This document shows, piece by piece, positions 1-8,311 of a stretch of DNA of 64,000 nucleotides. The stretch covers positions 90,006 to 154,005 of the forward strand of contig JAFEBL010000011.1 in NCBI GenBank assembly GCA_018242665.1. Direction: 5' to 3'. The translations under genes and the position numbers were made by a program. The stretch is from Nitrospira sp. GTDB lineage: Bacteria; Nitrospirota; Nitrospiria; Nitrospirales; Nitrospiraceae. Under the pieces are notes generated by a model. The model worked only from the letters and a program-made list of their open reading frames with translations. It was not told where the DNA came from and made no database searches. Position 1 is the stretch's first letter. Every line of letters starts with the position of its first letter.

Positions 1-185
1 GGCACGGTGCTCACAGGGGGAACAGCGGGTGATGGCGACGGAAGCGGAGGCACGGTCGGCGCGGTCTCCGGCAACACCTCGCTCTGGGGGAGCAGAAGCA
101 TCACCAGCCCCCACACGCCGCCCAAGACCAGACAACTCAGTACCGTGACCAGGATGACGGCCCCGATGCGGGATGAGCCAGCCAA
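1..185 (-). CDS. Membrane-anchored protein, N-terminal part only (cut by window edge)
   Basis: An open minus-strand frame runs off the left end of the window. It starts at a TTG at 185, preceded at four bases by a GAGGGG ribosome binding site. The visible 61 residues are a short N-tail, one strong hydrophobic helix (about residues 7-31), then a Pro/Val/Ser-rich stretch typical of a periplasmic linker. This predicts a single-pass inner-membrane protein with an extracytoplasmic C-terminal domain that lies outside the window. Function cannot be assigned. The TTG start is inferred from the ribosome binding site, because no ATG lies in frame. Confidence 0.45.
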   Translation of the reverse strand, partial: MAGSSRIGAVILVTVLSCLVLGGVWGLVMLLLPQSEVLPETAPTVPPLPSPSPAVPPVSTV

Positions 186-311
186 GGAACCCCTCGGTGA
201 CAACGGTTCGGTGCCGATGGATCAGCGGGACGCCCGATGGAGTAATCGGGTCATCACCGCCATGTGAAGAGAACGTACGGTTTCGCGATCCCTGCCGCGA
301 ACCGGCGCCGG

Positions 312-1325
312 TCAGTTTTCCGGCGCTTCCACGATGTGGTTCTCGAATCGCGTGCAGCCCTCGGCCAACAATCGATTCGTCAGCATTTCGCCGGGCCATT
401 CGATGGGCAGGTCGGCCGTGAACACCCAGACATCGGGCGACGTCCAGACCGGACCATGGTCTTCAGGCAATTCCGGATCAAAGAGGTCGGTCCAGACCGG
501 CATGTAGACCCCGTTCCCGCATTGCGTATGCAGATGGACGATGGTGCGCGCCCGTACCATCGGATCCAGGTCCCGCCAGACCGCAGCCGTTTCATCTGCC
601 AATCGATGCAGGCGCACGGCATTCTGCGCGTCAAACAGCGCGTAGGACGCATACACCGGCACTTCCAACGTATCGGGAGCCAGGGCCAATTCCGAACATT
701 GCGCCACCAGGCCCTCAAGTAAGGCGCGGCGCGCCGGTTCCTCCAATGCGTCCGGCAGTCCGGGATCAGGCAGCCCGATCAGTTGGAAAAAGAGGAACGC
801 CGTATTTTCCACCGGGGGATAGAGCCGGGAGGCGATGGCCTGTGTGCGCTGAGAATCGGCGATACTGACGAGATGTTCATTCAAGGTCTGCAGCGTCAAC
901 CCTTCGAGCGTGGCATCCGTCAGCAGGCGAGGTTCGACGCGCACCACCACGCCAGAGGGAATCTGCAAATGCCGGTGGAGCAGGTCCGCGGTGGCGACGG
1001 GATCGATTTTCAAACCGAGCGGTTGTCCCAGATTGGCCTGCAGGGGCAACTCCAGCGCCGCCATCACCGCATAGGCACTTTTTTCTTCGTCCGGTCCATC
1101 CATGATGACGGCGCAGGACGCTTCCGCCACCAGGTCGAACATCCACTCCGCCATCTCCTCATCCAGCGCGGCCAAGACCGTCAGCAAATCCTGCTCACGC
1201 CCTTGCTCGATGAAGGCCTGCAGTGTATCGATGGCCGCATCCGTGTCCCCATGGTCGTGACGGCGGGCATTAATGAGGTGGATCAAATCTCGCGTCAGCG
1301 GATCCGGTCGTGACCAACTCAACAT
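312..1325 (-). CDS. Conserved hypothetical protein, 337 aa
   Basis: I chose the ATG at 1325 because a GGGAGG ribosome binding site lies six bases upstream; the frame is open further upstream but has no comparable site. The product is soluble, acidic and rich in Leu, Ala, Asp and Glu, with no signal peptide or membrane segment. The first half looks alpha-helical. The C-terminal third is richer in Trp, Pro and aromatic residues. I do not recognise the family. It faces the same way as the yjbQ-like gene 150 bp upstream, so the two may share a transcript. Confidence 0.72.
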   Translation of the reverse strand: MLSWSRPDPLTRDLIHLINARRHDHGDTDAAIDTLQAFIEQGREQDLLTVLAALDEEMAEWMFDLVAEASCAVIMDGPDEEKSAYAVMAALELPLQANLGQPLGLKIDPVATADLLHRHLQIPSGVVVRVEPRLLTDATLEGLTLQTLNEHLVSIADSQRTQAIASRLYPPVENTAFLFFQLIGLPDPGLPDALEEPARRALLEGLVAQCSELALAPDTLEVPVYASYALFDAQNAVRLHRLADETAAVWRDLDPMVRARTIVHLHTQCGNGVYMPVWTDLFDPELPEDHGPVWTSPDVWVFTADLPIEWPGEMLTNRLLAEGCTRFENHIVEAPEN

Positions 1326-1474
1326 GGCTGGCCTCCCAGGTCGATGCGATGTCGCGATGCTAGATATGCGGTCATCCTGTTGTCCATGTTGCCAAACTTT
1401 CCGGAACGTGGCAAGCGCCAATGCGGTTCGCCCTGGGCCCATTCCCGAGTCCAAGGCCGAAGCAGGCCCGCAGC

Positions 1475-1888
1475 CTATTCTCCGATGATCTTCACCAGCA
1501 CCCGCTTGCGCCGCCGCCCGTCAAACTCACCGTAAAAAATTTGTTCCCAGGGTCCGAAATCCAGTTTCCCATCCGTGATCGCCACCACCACTTCCCGCCC
1601 CATCAATTGCCGTTTGATGTGCGCGTCGCCGTTGTCCTCGCCGGTGTCGTTGTGGCGATAGGTCGCGTCGTGCGGCGCGAGCCGTTCGAGAAACGCATCG
1701 TAGTCTTGGAGCAGCCCGCCTTCGTCGTCATTGATGTAGACGCTGGCGGTGATGTGCATGGCGTTGACCAGCACCAACCCCTCGCGCACGCCGCTCTTCC
1801 GCACGGCGGCTTCCACCTGCGCGGTGATATTCAGATAGGCGCGTCTGGTTTTCGTCTCAAACCAGAGTTCCTCACGATAGGATTTCAT
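1475..1888 (-). CDS. yjbQ: YjbQ/UPF0047 family protein
   Basis: This 137-residue protein matches the compact YjbQ (UPF0047) family in length and in its conserved blocks: the N-terminal beta strands, the '[18 protein letters not shown]' segment with its conserved histidine, the middle 'HND...[10 protein letters not shown]' region, and a C-terminal '[13 protein letters not shown]' block. Family members have weak thiamine-phosphate synthase activity; the true cellular role is uncertain. The start at 1888 follows an AGGGA ribosome binding site. A longer upstream extension has unrelated composition and was rejected. Confidence 0.88.
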   Translation of the reverse strand: MKSYREELWFETKTRRAYLNITAQVEAAVRKSGVREGLVLVNAMHITASVYINDDEGGLLQDYDAFLERLAPHDATYRHNDTGEDNGDAHIKRQLMGREVVVAITDGKLDFGPWEQIFYGEFDGRRRKRVLVKIIGE

Positions 1889-2093
1889 CGTTCCCTGTCT
1901 ACTGGCCGTACGCGATTCTGCAACGGCGCTGTTCGAAGTTGCAAGCCCTGGCACGCCGGACAGGGAGACTCATCGCCACGGTGCACGATGTTGGCATGCT
2001 GTCTCGGGCCGGGGGGGCGCCCAAGGTGCGGCGGATGTCCCTGCCACCCGCCGATCGGCACAGGCACGCATCCCGCTGCTTTCCTGAACAAAA

Positions 2094-2122
2094 TTGACAG
2101 GCCCCGGAACCGGTGATAAGTA
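2094..2122 (+). promoter_or_regulatory. Sigma-70-type promoter for the SH3-domain protein gene
   Basis: A perfect -35 TTGACA (2094-2099) and a -10 TAAGTA (2117-2122) are separated by 17 bases. The site lies 44 bp before the ATG at 2166. Confidence 0.6.
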
Positions 2123-2165
2123 CCTACGATTAGACAGCGATGGTTCCGAATGAGGAGGTCCTCCG

Positions 2166-2945
2166 ATGATATCATCCATGGGCATTCCCGCGATCGGCAG
2201 TGAATGGACAAATTGGCGTCTCCTGTTCGCGAGTCAGCCCGAGCCTGACCTGGAATTCACCGAAGAAGACTTGGACGAAGCGGCGCCTCCGCCGGCCCCG
2301 CCCATGAACGCGCCGAAACGATCGAAGAAAGGACCGCTCCTCTGGATCCTGCTCCTCCTGCTCGTCGGCGGCATCGGGTACGTGGCGATGGATCCCGACT
2401 CCGCGATGCAACTGATCCAGCCCTACCTGGATGGTGGCGCGGAGACCGCTCAGCCAGTCGCCCAACGCCCTGCACCGCCGGCCCCGAAGCCCGCTGCCGT
2501 GCCAGCACCCGCGCCCGAGACAGCGCAGACCCCTGTTCCCACTCCGATGGTTGCCCCACCCGCGGCTGTCGAGAGCGCCCCGGCGGCACCTGTAGACCAG
2601 CCGGCCCCGAAGCCGATGCCTACAGCCGCCGTCCCCGCTCCAGCTCTCGCTCCAGCACCGGCCGCCACGCCGGCTCCCATGGCCGTTAAGATCGCCGGTC
2701 CAGCCTTTGCCGAGAGGCAACGCGTGACCGTGGTCGCCGATCCCCATCGGCCGAAGGCTCCTATGCCGCTCTTCGTCGATGCCGTCGGCAGTAAGACCAG
2801 CACCACGGTAGCAGCCGGCGCCACGTTGATGATTCTCGACGGAGACTATCAGAAGAGCGGGTGGGTCTATTCAGTCCGAACTCAGGACGGCAAGAAGGGC
2901 TGGATCTCCGAACGCCACTTGAAATCGATCAAGCCAAAACGCTGA
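2166..2945 (+). CDS. Single-pass membrane protein with Pro/Ala-rich linker and C-terminal SH3-like domain
   Basis: The product has an acidic cytoplasmic tail (residues 1-50), a transmembrane helix at about 56-75, a long Pro-Ala linker (about 95-170) and a C-terminal domain of about 75 residues that looks like a bacterial SH3 fold ('MILDGDYQKSGWVYSVRT', then 'GKKGWISERHLK'). The topology places the SH3-like domain in the periplasm, where such domains often bind peptidoglycan or partner proteins. The start at 2166 has a GAGGAGG site upstream. An intrinsic terminator follows, so the gene is probably monocistronic. The specific role is unknown. Confidence 0.8.
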   Translation: MISSMGIPAIGSEWTNWRLLFASQPEPDLEFTEEDLDEAAPPPAPPMNAPKRSKKGPLLWILLLLLVGGIGYVAMDPDSAMQLIQPYLDGGAETAQPVAQRPAPPAPKPAAVPAPAPETAQTPVPTPMVAPPAAVESAPAAPVDQPAPKPMPTAAVPAPALAPAPAATPAPMAVKIAGPAFAERQRVTVVADPHRPKAPMPLFVDAVGSKTSTTVAAGATLMILDGDYQKSGWVYSVRTQDGKKGWISERHLKSIKPKR

Positions 2946-2974
2946 CACGCGATCACGCGTCCGATGCTCCTATC

Positions 2975-3014
2975 ACGGCCCGCTCCTCCTCGGAACGGGC
3001 CGTTGTCTTTTTTT
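2975..3014 (+). terminator. Intrinsic terminator after the SH3-domain gene
   Basis: An 8-bp GC-rich stem (ACGGCCCG at 2975-2982, CGGGCCGT at 2996-3003) is followed by a run of seven T at 3008-3014. Confidence 0.8.
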
Positions 3015-3036
3015 GCCGGTTCACCCTTGTTATAAT
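3010..3036 (+). promoter_or_regulatory. Extended -10 promoter upstream of the HAD hydrolase
   Basis: A consensus TATAAT at 3031-3036 is preceded by TG one base upstream, giving an extended -10 element. The -35 region is only a T-rich stretch shared with the preceding terminator. It lies 64 bp before the ATG at 3100. Confidence 0.6.
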
Positions 3037-3099
3037 GCCGCGCCTGCACCACCGGCCCCCACCCAGCGGGGATCTCCACACAAGGATGCATCTGTACGA

Positions 3100-3810
3100 A
3101 TGATGAACGAACTACGCGCCATTATTTTTGATTTTGACGGCGTGATCGCCGATACCGAACCGCTCCACTTCGCCGCCCTGCAGCGGGTCTTGGCCGGCAT
3201 CGACATTACGCTGACGGAAGCCGAATATTACGCAGACTATCTCGGGTTCGATGATCGCGGCTGTTTCCTGGAGGCGTTGCGCGCCCGTCGCCGAGAAACC
3301 ACTCCCTCGCTCGTCGGGGATCTGATGGATCGTAAGGCACAGGCCTATCTCGCCGCCATCAAAGATCATCTCGTCATCTTCCCGGGGGTGCGCGAACTCG
3401 TGCAGGAGGCGGCCGCACGCGTACCGCTGGCCATCGCCTCCGGGGCACTACGAAACGAAATCGAAGTGATTTTGGAGGAAGCCGGTCTGCGAAAAGCATT
3501 TTGCCACATCACGAGCGCCGAAGACGTCGCACGGGGCAAACCGGCGCCTGATCCCTTCCTTCATGCGATGGCCGGATTGAACCGACAGCCGGCTCAGCCT
3601 GCGCTCACCCCGCGGGACTGCCTGGTGATCGAAGATTCCTTGCCGGGAGTCAGGGCGGCACGGGCGGCAGGCATGAAGGTGCTGGCCGTCGCCAACACCC
3701 ACACCATACAAGACCTGGGTGAAGCCGACGCGATCACCCATTCCCTTGCCGATACCCAGCTGTCCGACCTCCAGGCACGGCTGTGGGGACCGGCCCAGGG
3801 TCAGTCATGA
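3100..3810 (+). CDS. HAD-superfamily hydrolase, beta-phosphoglucomutase/CbbY-like
   Basis: The 236-residue protein shows all four HAD motifs in order: the nucleophile motif DFDGVIAD near the N-terminus, the motif II serine in 'AIASGA', the lysine in 'ARGKPAPDPF', and the acidic pair in 'VIEDSLPGV'. The helical cap between motifs I and II places it in the subclass that includes beta-phosphoglucomutase and phosphoglycolate phosphatase. The substrate cannot be read from sequence. Two adjacent ATG codons (3100 and 3103) are possible starts, and the nearest ribosome site is weak and distant. The stop overlaps the next start by four bases. Confidence 0.9.
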   Translation: MMNELRAIIFDFDGVIADTEPLHFAALQRVLAGIDITLTEAEYYADYLGFDDRGCFLEALRARRRETTPSLVGDLMDRKAQAYLAAIKDHLVIFPGVRELVQEAAARVPLAIASGALRNEIEVILEEAGLRKAFCHITSAEDVARGKPAPDPFLHAMAGLNRQPAQPALTPRDCLVIEDSLPGVRAARAAGMKVLAVANTHTIQDLGEADAITHSLADTQLSDLQARLWGPAQGQS

Positions 3811-4739
3811 ATATCTGTTCCCTCGTACCGGGAGCGACCGAGGTCGTGTCGGCCTTGGGACTCGAAGACCATCTCGTCGGCATCAGCCACGAATGTGATG
3901 TGCCCGGTAGCCTGACGCGAGCTTCGGTGATGGTGCGCGGACGCGTCGACAGCCAGACGCTCTCGAGCGCGCAGATCGATGCGCAAGTCGGCGCACTGCT
4001 CTCGACCGGTACGAGTCTCTATGAATTGGACGAGTCGCGACTCCTGGCCGCGCGACCAGACCTGCTCATCATGCAGGATCTCTGTGATGTTTGTGCCATC
4101 ACACCCGCGCAGGTCGCCCGGGTGCTGCAAGCTCTGTCACCGGCACCACGCGTGGTCACCCTCAATCCCCATCGACTGAACGATGTCCTGCGCGATATCG
4201 AAACGCTGGGCGATGCGATGGAGCGGGAAGAAGCTGGACGACAACTGACCGCCACCTTGCGCCGCAGACTCGATGCGGTACGAGCAACTGTGAGTATGGA
4301 TTCACGAAACGTGAGAGTAGCCTGTCTCGAATGGCTTTCTCCACTGTACAGCGCCGGCCACTGGGTGCCTGACATGGTGGAAGCCGCGGGCGGCATCGAT
4401 GCACTGGCTGCTGCGGGAACTCCTTCACAAAAGATTGAATGGGAAGCGCTCGCGGCCAGTGCGCCCGATGTCATCGTCCTCATGCCCTGTGGCTTCACTG
4501 TGGCGCGCACCAAGACTGATCTGGCTGCGGTGACGGGACATCCCGCTTGGAAGGCTCTGCCAGCCGTGCAACGAGGCGAGGTCTATCTGGTCGACGCCCT
4601 CTCCTATTTCAGTCGCCCAGGCCCGCGGCTGGTCGACGGCGTCGAACAACTGGCCGCCATTTTTCATCCGTCCTGTTACGGCCACCGGCTCCCGGCCACC
4701 GTCGAACGACTCACAACCCCTGACGCCTCCACCCGATGA
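3807..4739 (+). CDS. Cobalamin-binding (BtuF-like) periplasmic-binding-fold protein without signal peptide
   Basis: The 310-residue product has the two-lobed helical-backbone binding-protein fold of the BtuF/FepB type: N-terminal 'SLVPGATEVVSALGL', then 'GISHECDVP', the inter-lobe helix, and a second lobe ending in 'AVQRGEVYLVDALSYFSRPGPR'. BtuF proteins bind vitamin B12 for ABC import. Here no signal peptide precedes the fold, because translation starts at an ATG that overlaps the HAD stop (ATGA at 3807-3810). The protein is therefore predicted to be cytoplasmic, as in many annotated 'cobalamin-binding proteins' that stand apart from transporters. No permease or ATPase is adjacent. Confidence 0.85.
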   Translation: MNICSLVPGATEVVSALGLEDHLVGISHECDVPGSLTRASVMVRGRVDSQTLSSAQIDAQVGALLSTGTSLYELDESRLLAARPDLLIMQDLCDVCAITPAQVARVLQALSPAPRVVTLNPHRLNDVLRDIETLGDAMEREEAGRQLTATLRRRLDAVRATVSMDSRNVRVACLEWLSPLYSAGHWVPDMVEAAGGIDALAAAGTPSQKIEWEALAASAPDVIVLMPCGFTVARTKTDLAAVTGHPAWKALPAVQRGEVYLVDALSYFSRPGPRLVDGVEQLAAIFHPSCYGHRLPATVERLTTPDASTR

Positions 4740-4740
4740 C

Positions 4741-5619
4741 ATGATGATGACACCGACTCAAGCTCAAACCTATTGCACGACGCTCACAAAAAAAAGCGGG
4801 AGCAACTTCTACTACTCGTTCCTGTTTCTGCCGAAAACTCGCCGCGATGCCATGTACACCGTCTACGCATTCTGTAAAGAGGTGGATAACGCAGTCGATG
4901 AACCGCCTCCCGGCAGCCATCCGCAAGAGGAGCTGGCGCGCTGGCGACGAGAACTGGCCGCGACCTACGACGGCACACCGACCTTTCCCGTCACCATCAG
5001 CCTGGCCCGGCACGTTCGAGACCTCTCCATCCCCCAGGCGTACTTTGAAGAATTGATCAAAGGCGTGGAGATGGACCTCACGACCAAGCGGTACGCCACG
5101 TTCGATCAGTTGTCGCTCTACTGCTATCGAGTCGCTTCCGTGGTGGGGTTGATCTGCCTCCACGTGTTCGGGACCACATCACCCCGGGCACAAGATTATG
5201 CGGTCAATCTCGGCATGGCGTTTCAATTGACCAACATTTTGCGGGACCTGGGCAACGACGCCGAATGCGGCCGCGTCTACCTGCCGCAAGAAGATTTCGC
5301 GCGTTTCGGCTACCGCGAGGAGGACCTGCTGCACCGGCGGTACAAGCCTGAATTCACCGAGCTCATGAAGTTTGAGGTCGAGCGCGCAAAGGAATTCTAT
5401 GCCAAGGCCGCGCGGGCCCTCGACTCACTGCCGCGCGAGGAACGCCGGGCCCTGACCGTCGCCGAGATCATGCGCGGCGTATATCGCCGGATTCTCGAGC
5501 GCATCGAGGAGTCCGGCTATCGCGTGTTGGGAGATCGCGTCACCCTATCCTCCAGCCATCGACTGGCCGTGGCCGCCGGCGTCTGGCTGCGCTCACGCTT
5601 ACCTGCTGCCGCTCCATGA
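4741..5619 (+). CDS. hpnD: Presqualene diphosphate synthase HpnD
   Basis: A trans-isoprenyl diphosphate synthase of the squalene/phytoene synthase family, 292 residues. The two Asp-rich metal-binding motifs are visible as 'CKEVDNAVDE' (about residues 46-55) and 'NILRDLGNDAECGRVYLP' (about 166-183). The C-terminal 'REERRALTVAEIMRGVYRRIL' block is characteristic of HpnD rather than HpnC or plant-type phytoene synthase. HpnD condenses two farnesyl diphosphates to presqualene diphosphate for hopanoid synthesis. Its stop overlaps the hpnE start by four bases, so the two are translationally coupled. Three ATG codons in tandem begin the gene. Confidence 0.88.
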   Translation: MMMTPTQAQTYCTTLTKKSGSNFYYSFLFLPKTRRDAMYTVYAFCKEVDNAVDEPPPGSHPQEELARWRRELAATYDGTPTFPVTISLARHVRDLSIPQAYFEELIKGVEMDLTTKRYATFDQLSLYCYRVASVVGLICLHVFGTTSPRAQDYAVNLGMAFQLTNILRDLGNDAECGRVYLPQEDFARFGYREEDLLHRRYKPEFTELMKFEVERAKEFYAKAARALDSLPREERRALTVAEIMRGVYRRILERIEESGYRVLGDRVTLSSSHRLAVAAGVWLRSRLPAAAP

Positions 5620-6941
5620 GCCGTCAGGTGCTCATCCTCGGCGGGGGACTTGCCGGCCTCACGGCGGCCCTGCATCTGGCGACCGAGGGCCATTCTGTCA
5701 GCGTGCTAGAACAGGGCGATCAGGTGGGCGGGCACCTCCGCCACGCGCCGCCACCGATACTCCTCGAAGCCCACCACGCATTCTGGTCGCTCCTCGCCAG
5801 CCTCGACAACGACACCGCCGCCCGGCAGATTCGACACACACCGCTCGAGTTTCTGCAAGCCACAGGGACCCGCGTTCAGTTTCTTCACCTGCCGCTGCCC
5901 AGCCCACTCAATACCCTGCTTGGCACGACCCTGTTCCAAGGCCTTTCCATGCGTGATCGCTGGCACTTGCTGTCGTTCCTTGAACGGACCTGGGAGCAGG
6001 ACCCTCCCCTGCCAAACGATCTCGATTCGCGAGCGGCCGACGAGTGGCTCACGAGCATCGGCCAGTCCGAACAGGCGTGCCACGGCGTCTGGAACAGCCT
6101 CGCACGATTGTTAGTGGGGGATGCGCTGCCGATGGTCTCCGCTGGGCTGTTCATGCGCACGCTGCGACGATGCTTCCTGACCGGCGCCCGCGCCACCAAA
6201 CTGATCGTGCCCCCCCAGGGAATCGAGACGTTCTTGCTCGCGCCGCTCAAAGCGCGCCTCGACAATCTCGGAGTCGAATTCACGCTGAACGCAACGGTCA
6301 CACAACTGCACTTTGCGCAACAACGTGTGACGGGGGTCGAATTGACGGATCGCCGCAGGCTCACCGCTGACTGGTACATCTCCGCCTTGCCCCACCATCG
6401 CCTGACCCCGTTGCTGCCCGAACGGGTCGTGACCCACTATGCCTATTTCCAACAACTGAGCCATCTCAGCGAATCGTCCATACTGGTCGTTCGACTCAAC
6501 CTCGACCGGCCGGTCAAACAGACACAGCTTGTCCTCCTGGAAGGGAAAACGTTCCATTGGATGATCCGACACGCCGATGCCGGCAGACAGGACCAGGCGT
6601 CGATACTCTGGGCCGTGGCCGTGGGGGAAGCGGATCTCCTTACACAGACACAGGATCGCCTCGTCGAACTCGCGCTGGACGAGATGACAGCCGCCTTCCC
6701 GGGCGACACCCCGCTTCCCCATGTCTTGGACATGGAGATCCTCCGCCTGCCATCGGCCATACTCGCGGCCAGACCAGGTGCGCAGCAGTTTCGCCCGGTG
6801 TCGACCAGCCCGTTCACCAATTTTCTGATGGCCGGCGCATGGACCGATACGGGATGGCCGGCCAATCATGAGTCCGCCATTCTCAGCGGCCAGCGTTGCG
6901 CCATGGCGCTGGCCGCGGCGGTGCCTGGTTCACACCGGTAG
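5616..6941 (+). CDS. hpnE: Hydroxysqualene dehydroxylase HpnE (FAD-dependent)
   Basis: A 441-residue flavoprotein amine-oxidase/desaturase-fold enzyme. The N-terminal FAD-binding signature GGGLAGLTAALHLA sits at about residues 9-22, followed by the acidic ribose-binding residue in 'VLEQ' and by 'GDQVGGHL'. The C-terminal 'FLMAGAWTDTGWPANHESAILSG' is the second FAD-contact region. Placement after hpnD with an ATGA overlap supports HpnE, which converts hydroxysqualene to squalene. HpnC, which makes hydroxysqualene from presqualene diphosphate, is not in this window and must be encoded elsewhere or replaced. Confidence 0.88.
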   Translation: MSRQVLILGGGLAGLTAALHLATEGHSVSVLEQGDQVGGHLRHAPPPILLEAHHAFWSLLASLDNDTAARQIRHTPLEFLQATGTRVQFLHLPLPSPLNTLLGTTLFQGLSMRDRWHLLSFLERTWEQDPPLPNDLDSRAADEWLTSIGQSEQACHGVWNSLARLLVGDALPMVSAGLFMRTLRRCFLTGARATKLIVPPQGIETFLLAPLKARLDNLGVEFTLNATVTQLHFAQQRVTGVELTDRRRLTADWYISALPHHRLTPLLPERVVTHYAYFQQLSHLSESSILVVRLNLDRPVKQTQLVLLEGKTFHWMIRHADAGRQDQASILWAVAVGEADLLTQTQDRLVELALDEMTAAFPGDTPLPHVLDMEILRLPSAILAARPGAQQFRPVSTSPFTNFLMAGAWTDTGWPANHESAILSGQRCAMALAAAVPGSHR

Positions 6942-6968
6942 TTATTCCCACTCCCTTCACTCCTTGCA

Positions 6969-6997
6969 TTGACATGGTAGGAGTGCGCGACTAAGAT
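6969..6997 (+). promoter_or_regulatory. Sigma-70 promoter upstream of the family 4 uracil-DNA glycosylase
   Basis: A consensus -35 TTGACA (6969-6974), a 17-base spacer and a -10 TAAGAT (6992-6997). It lies 26 bp before the ATG at 7024. Confidence 0.68.
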
Positions 6998-7023
6998 TCG
7001 GCATCCATCCGGATCTGTCATCC

Positions 7024-7695
7024 ATGTCCTCACCTCAGATCGCCCTGCAAGAACTCGCGGAATCCCTGCATAACTGTCAACGATGCCCGCTGGCCACACT
7101 TGGGCGGCGACAAGTCGTCTTCGGCGTGGGCAATCCGCAGGCATCGGTCATGTTCGTCGGAGAAGCCCCGGGATATCACGAAGATCAGAAGGGGGAACCG
7201 TTCGTCGGCGCGGCTGGTCAGTTGCTCAATGAGCTGCTTCAATCGGCTGGATTATCGCGGACGGATATTTATATCGCCAATGTGATCAAGTGTCGCCCGC
7301 CCAACAATCGCGACCCCGAACCTCAGGAGGTCGACATCTGCAAACCGTTTCTCCTGAAGCAGATTGCGCTGATCCGCCCAAAGATCGTCTGTTCCCTCGG
7401 GAACTGGGCCACCCAGACGTTACTGGAACGCAAAGTCGGCATTACACGCGTACGAGGACAAGTGTTCTATCTCAAAGATTTCGCCCTCTTTCCCCTGCTG
7501 CACCCCGCCGCAGCGTTGCACCAAGCCGCTATGCTCCCGCCCCTACGCGAAGATTTTCAGAAACTACAGGCGTTCCTCGATCGCCAGAGCAAGCCTATTG
7601 AAGCGGAACCACTCGCGGCGGGCAGCGGAGATCGCACGCTGCAGATCGAGCGCCCGGCCCCCGCCGCACAGCAAATGGACTTGTTCGGATCGTAG
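7024..7695 (+). CDS. Type 4 (Fe-S) uracil-DNA glycosylase with C-terminal clamp-like motif
   Basis: The 223-residue protein has the family 4 UDG hallmarks: four cysteines at 18, 21, 90 and 106 with the 4Fe-4S spacing, the active-site GEAPG motif (46-50), and the 'LLHPAA' block near 160. It removes uracil from DNA. After residue 180 an additional Ala/Pro/Glu-rich tail ends in QMDLFGS, which resembles a beta sliding-clamp-binding peptide. A second, unrelated family 1 Ung is encoded at 59403-60098, so the organism has redundant uracil excision. Confidence 0.93.
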   Translation: MSSPQIALQELAESLHNCQRCPLATLGRRQVVFGVGNPQASVMFVGEAPGYHEDQKGEPFVGAAGQLLNELLQSAGLSRTDIYIANVIKCRPPNNRDPEPQEVDICKPFLLKQIALIRPKIVCSLGNWATQTLLERKVGITRVRGQVFYLKDFALFPLLHPAAALHQAAMLPPLREDFQKLQAFLDRQSKPIEAEPLAAGSGDRTLQIERPAPAAQQMDLFGS

Positions 7696-7711
7696 GTGGA
7701 AGGACACACGC

Positions 7712-7750
7712 CGCCGGCCGCCCACGCATAGGACACGCGGGCGGCCGGCG
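7712..7750. terminator. GC hairpin between convergent genes, no T-tract
   Basis: A perfect 12-bp inverted repeat (7712-7723 with 7739-7750) encloses a 15-base loop. It lies between the convergent ends of the UDG gene and the minus-strand gene at 7761. Neither side has a T-run, so it may end transcription bidirectionally with help, or simply protect 3' ends. Confidence 0.5.
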
Positions 7751-7760
7751 CGGGAATCAC

Positions 7761-8216
7761 TTAGTTTCGGGCAGGGCTGCTCTCGGTGCCGGTTTCAGTA
7801 GGACTCGCTTCAGCCTCCGCCTCTGCTGGCTCCTCATCCTCCGGCGCGCCGAACCATTGCACTAACATCTCGTCCCACCAGGCCTCATCGACGTCGGAAC
7901 CCGGATCAGTCCCGAGGAACGCGACGTGCTCCGCCGTGATACCTTCGCCGACGAGATGCGGCTGGAACTTTGCCCGATCGATCACTTCCTTCGTGGCATA
8001 CCCGCCGAGAATCCAGGAATCCGGATCAGCCCGTCTGGACTTGTACGCTTTGAGATTCAGCTTCAGATAGAGAAACATCTGTTGCTGCCGCTCATCCCCG
8101 ACCCCGCTCTGCGGCAAACTGAGTGTCTTCTCAATTTTCTTCCGCCAATGTCGATCATCGTACCGCGAGGTGATCAATTGCAGCATGCGTTGTCCAAATT
8201 CGGCATCGAGCGCCAT
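7761..8216 (-). CDS. Conserved hypothetical protein, 151 aa
   Basis: The ATG at 8216 is preceded by GAGGAT at a suitable distance. The product is soluble. Its N-terminal part is basic with several aromatic residues ('RYDDRHWRKKIEKTL'), and its C-terminal 40 residues are a Glu/Ala/Pro/Ser-rich low-complexity tail. No motif identifies a function. It lies 95 bp downstream of tldE in the same direction and could be co-transcribed with tldD-tldE. Confidence 0.7.
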   Translation of the reverse strand: MALDAEFGQRMLQLITSRYDDRHWRKKIEKTLSLPQSGVGDERQQQMFLYLKLNLKAYKSRRADPDSWILGGYATKEVIDRAKFQPHLVGEGITAEHVAFLGTDPGSDVDEAWWDEMLVQWFGAPEDEEPAEAEAEASPTETGTESSPARN

Positions 8217-8311
8217 AATGTGTATCCTCAACTGTCTGGTGATGAATACTGAGCCGGTGCATGCTCCCGCGGCTGGTGGCTAGTCCGCCGCATGCCGGCC
8301 GTTCAACCGAT

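Noticed and set aside
2460..2690. Pro/Ala-rich repeats as a tandem DNA repeat
   Set aside because: They are an irregular low-complexity linker within one protein, with no fixed repeat unit.
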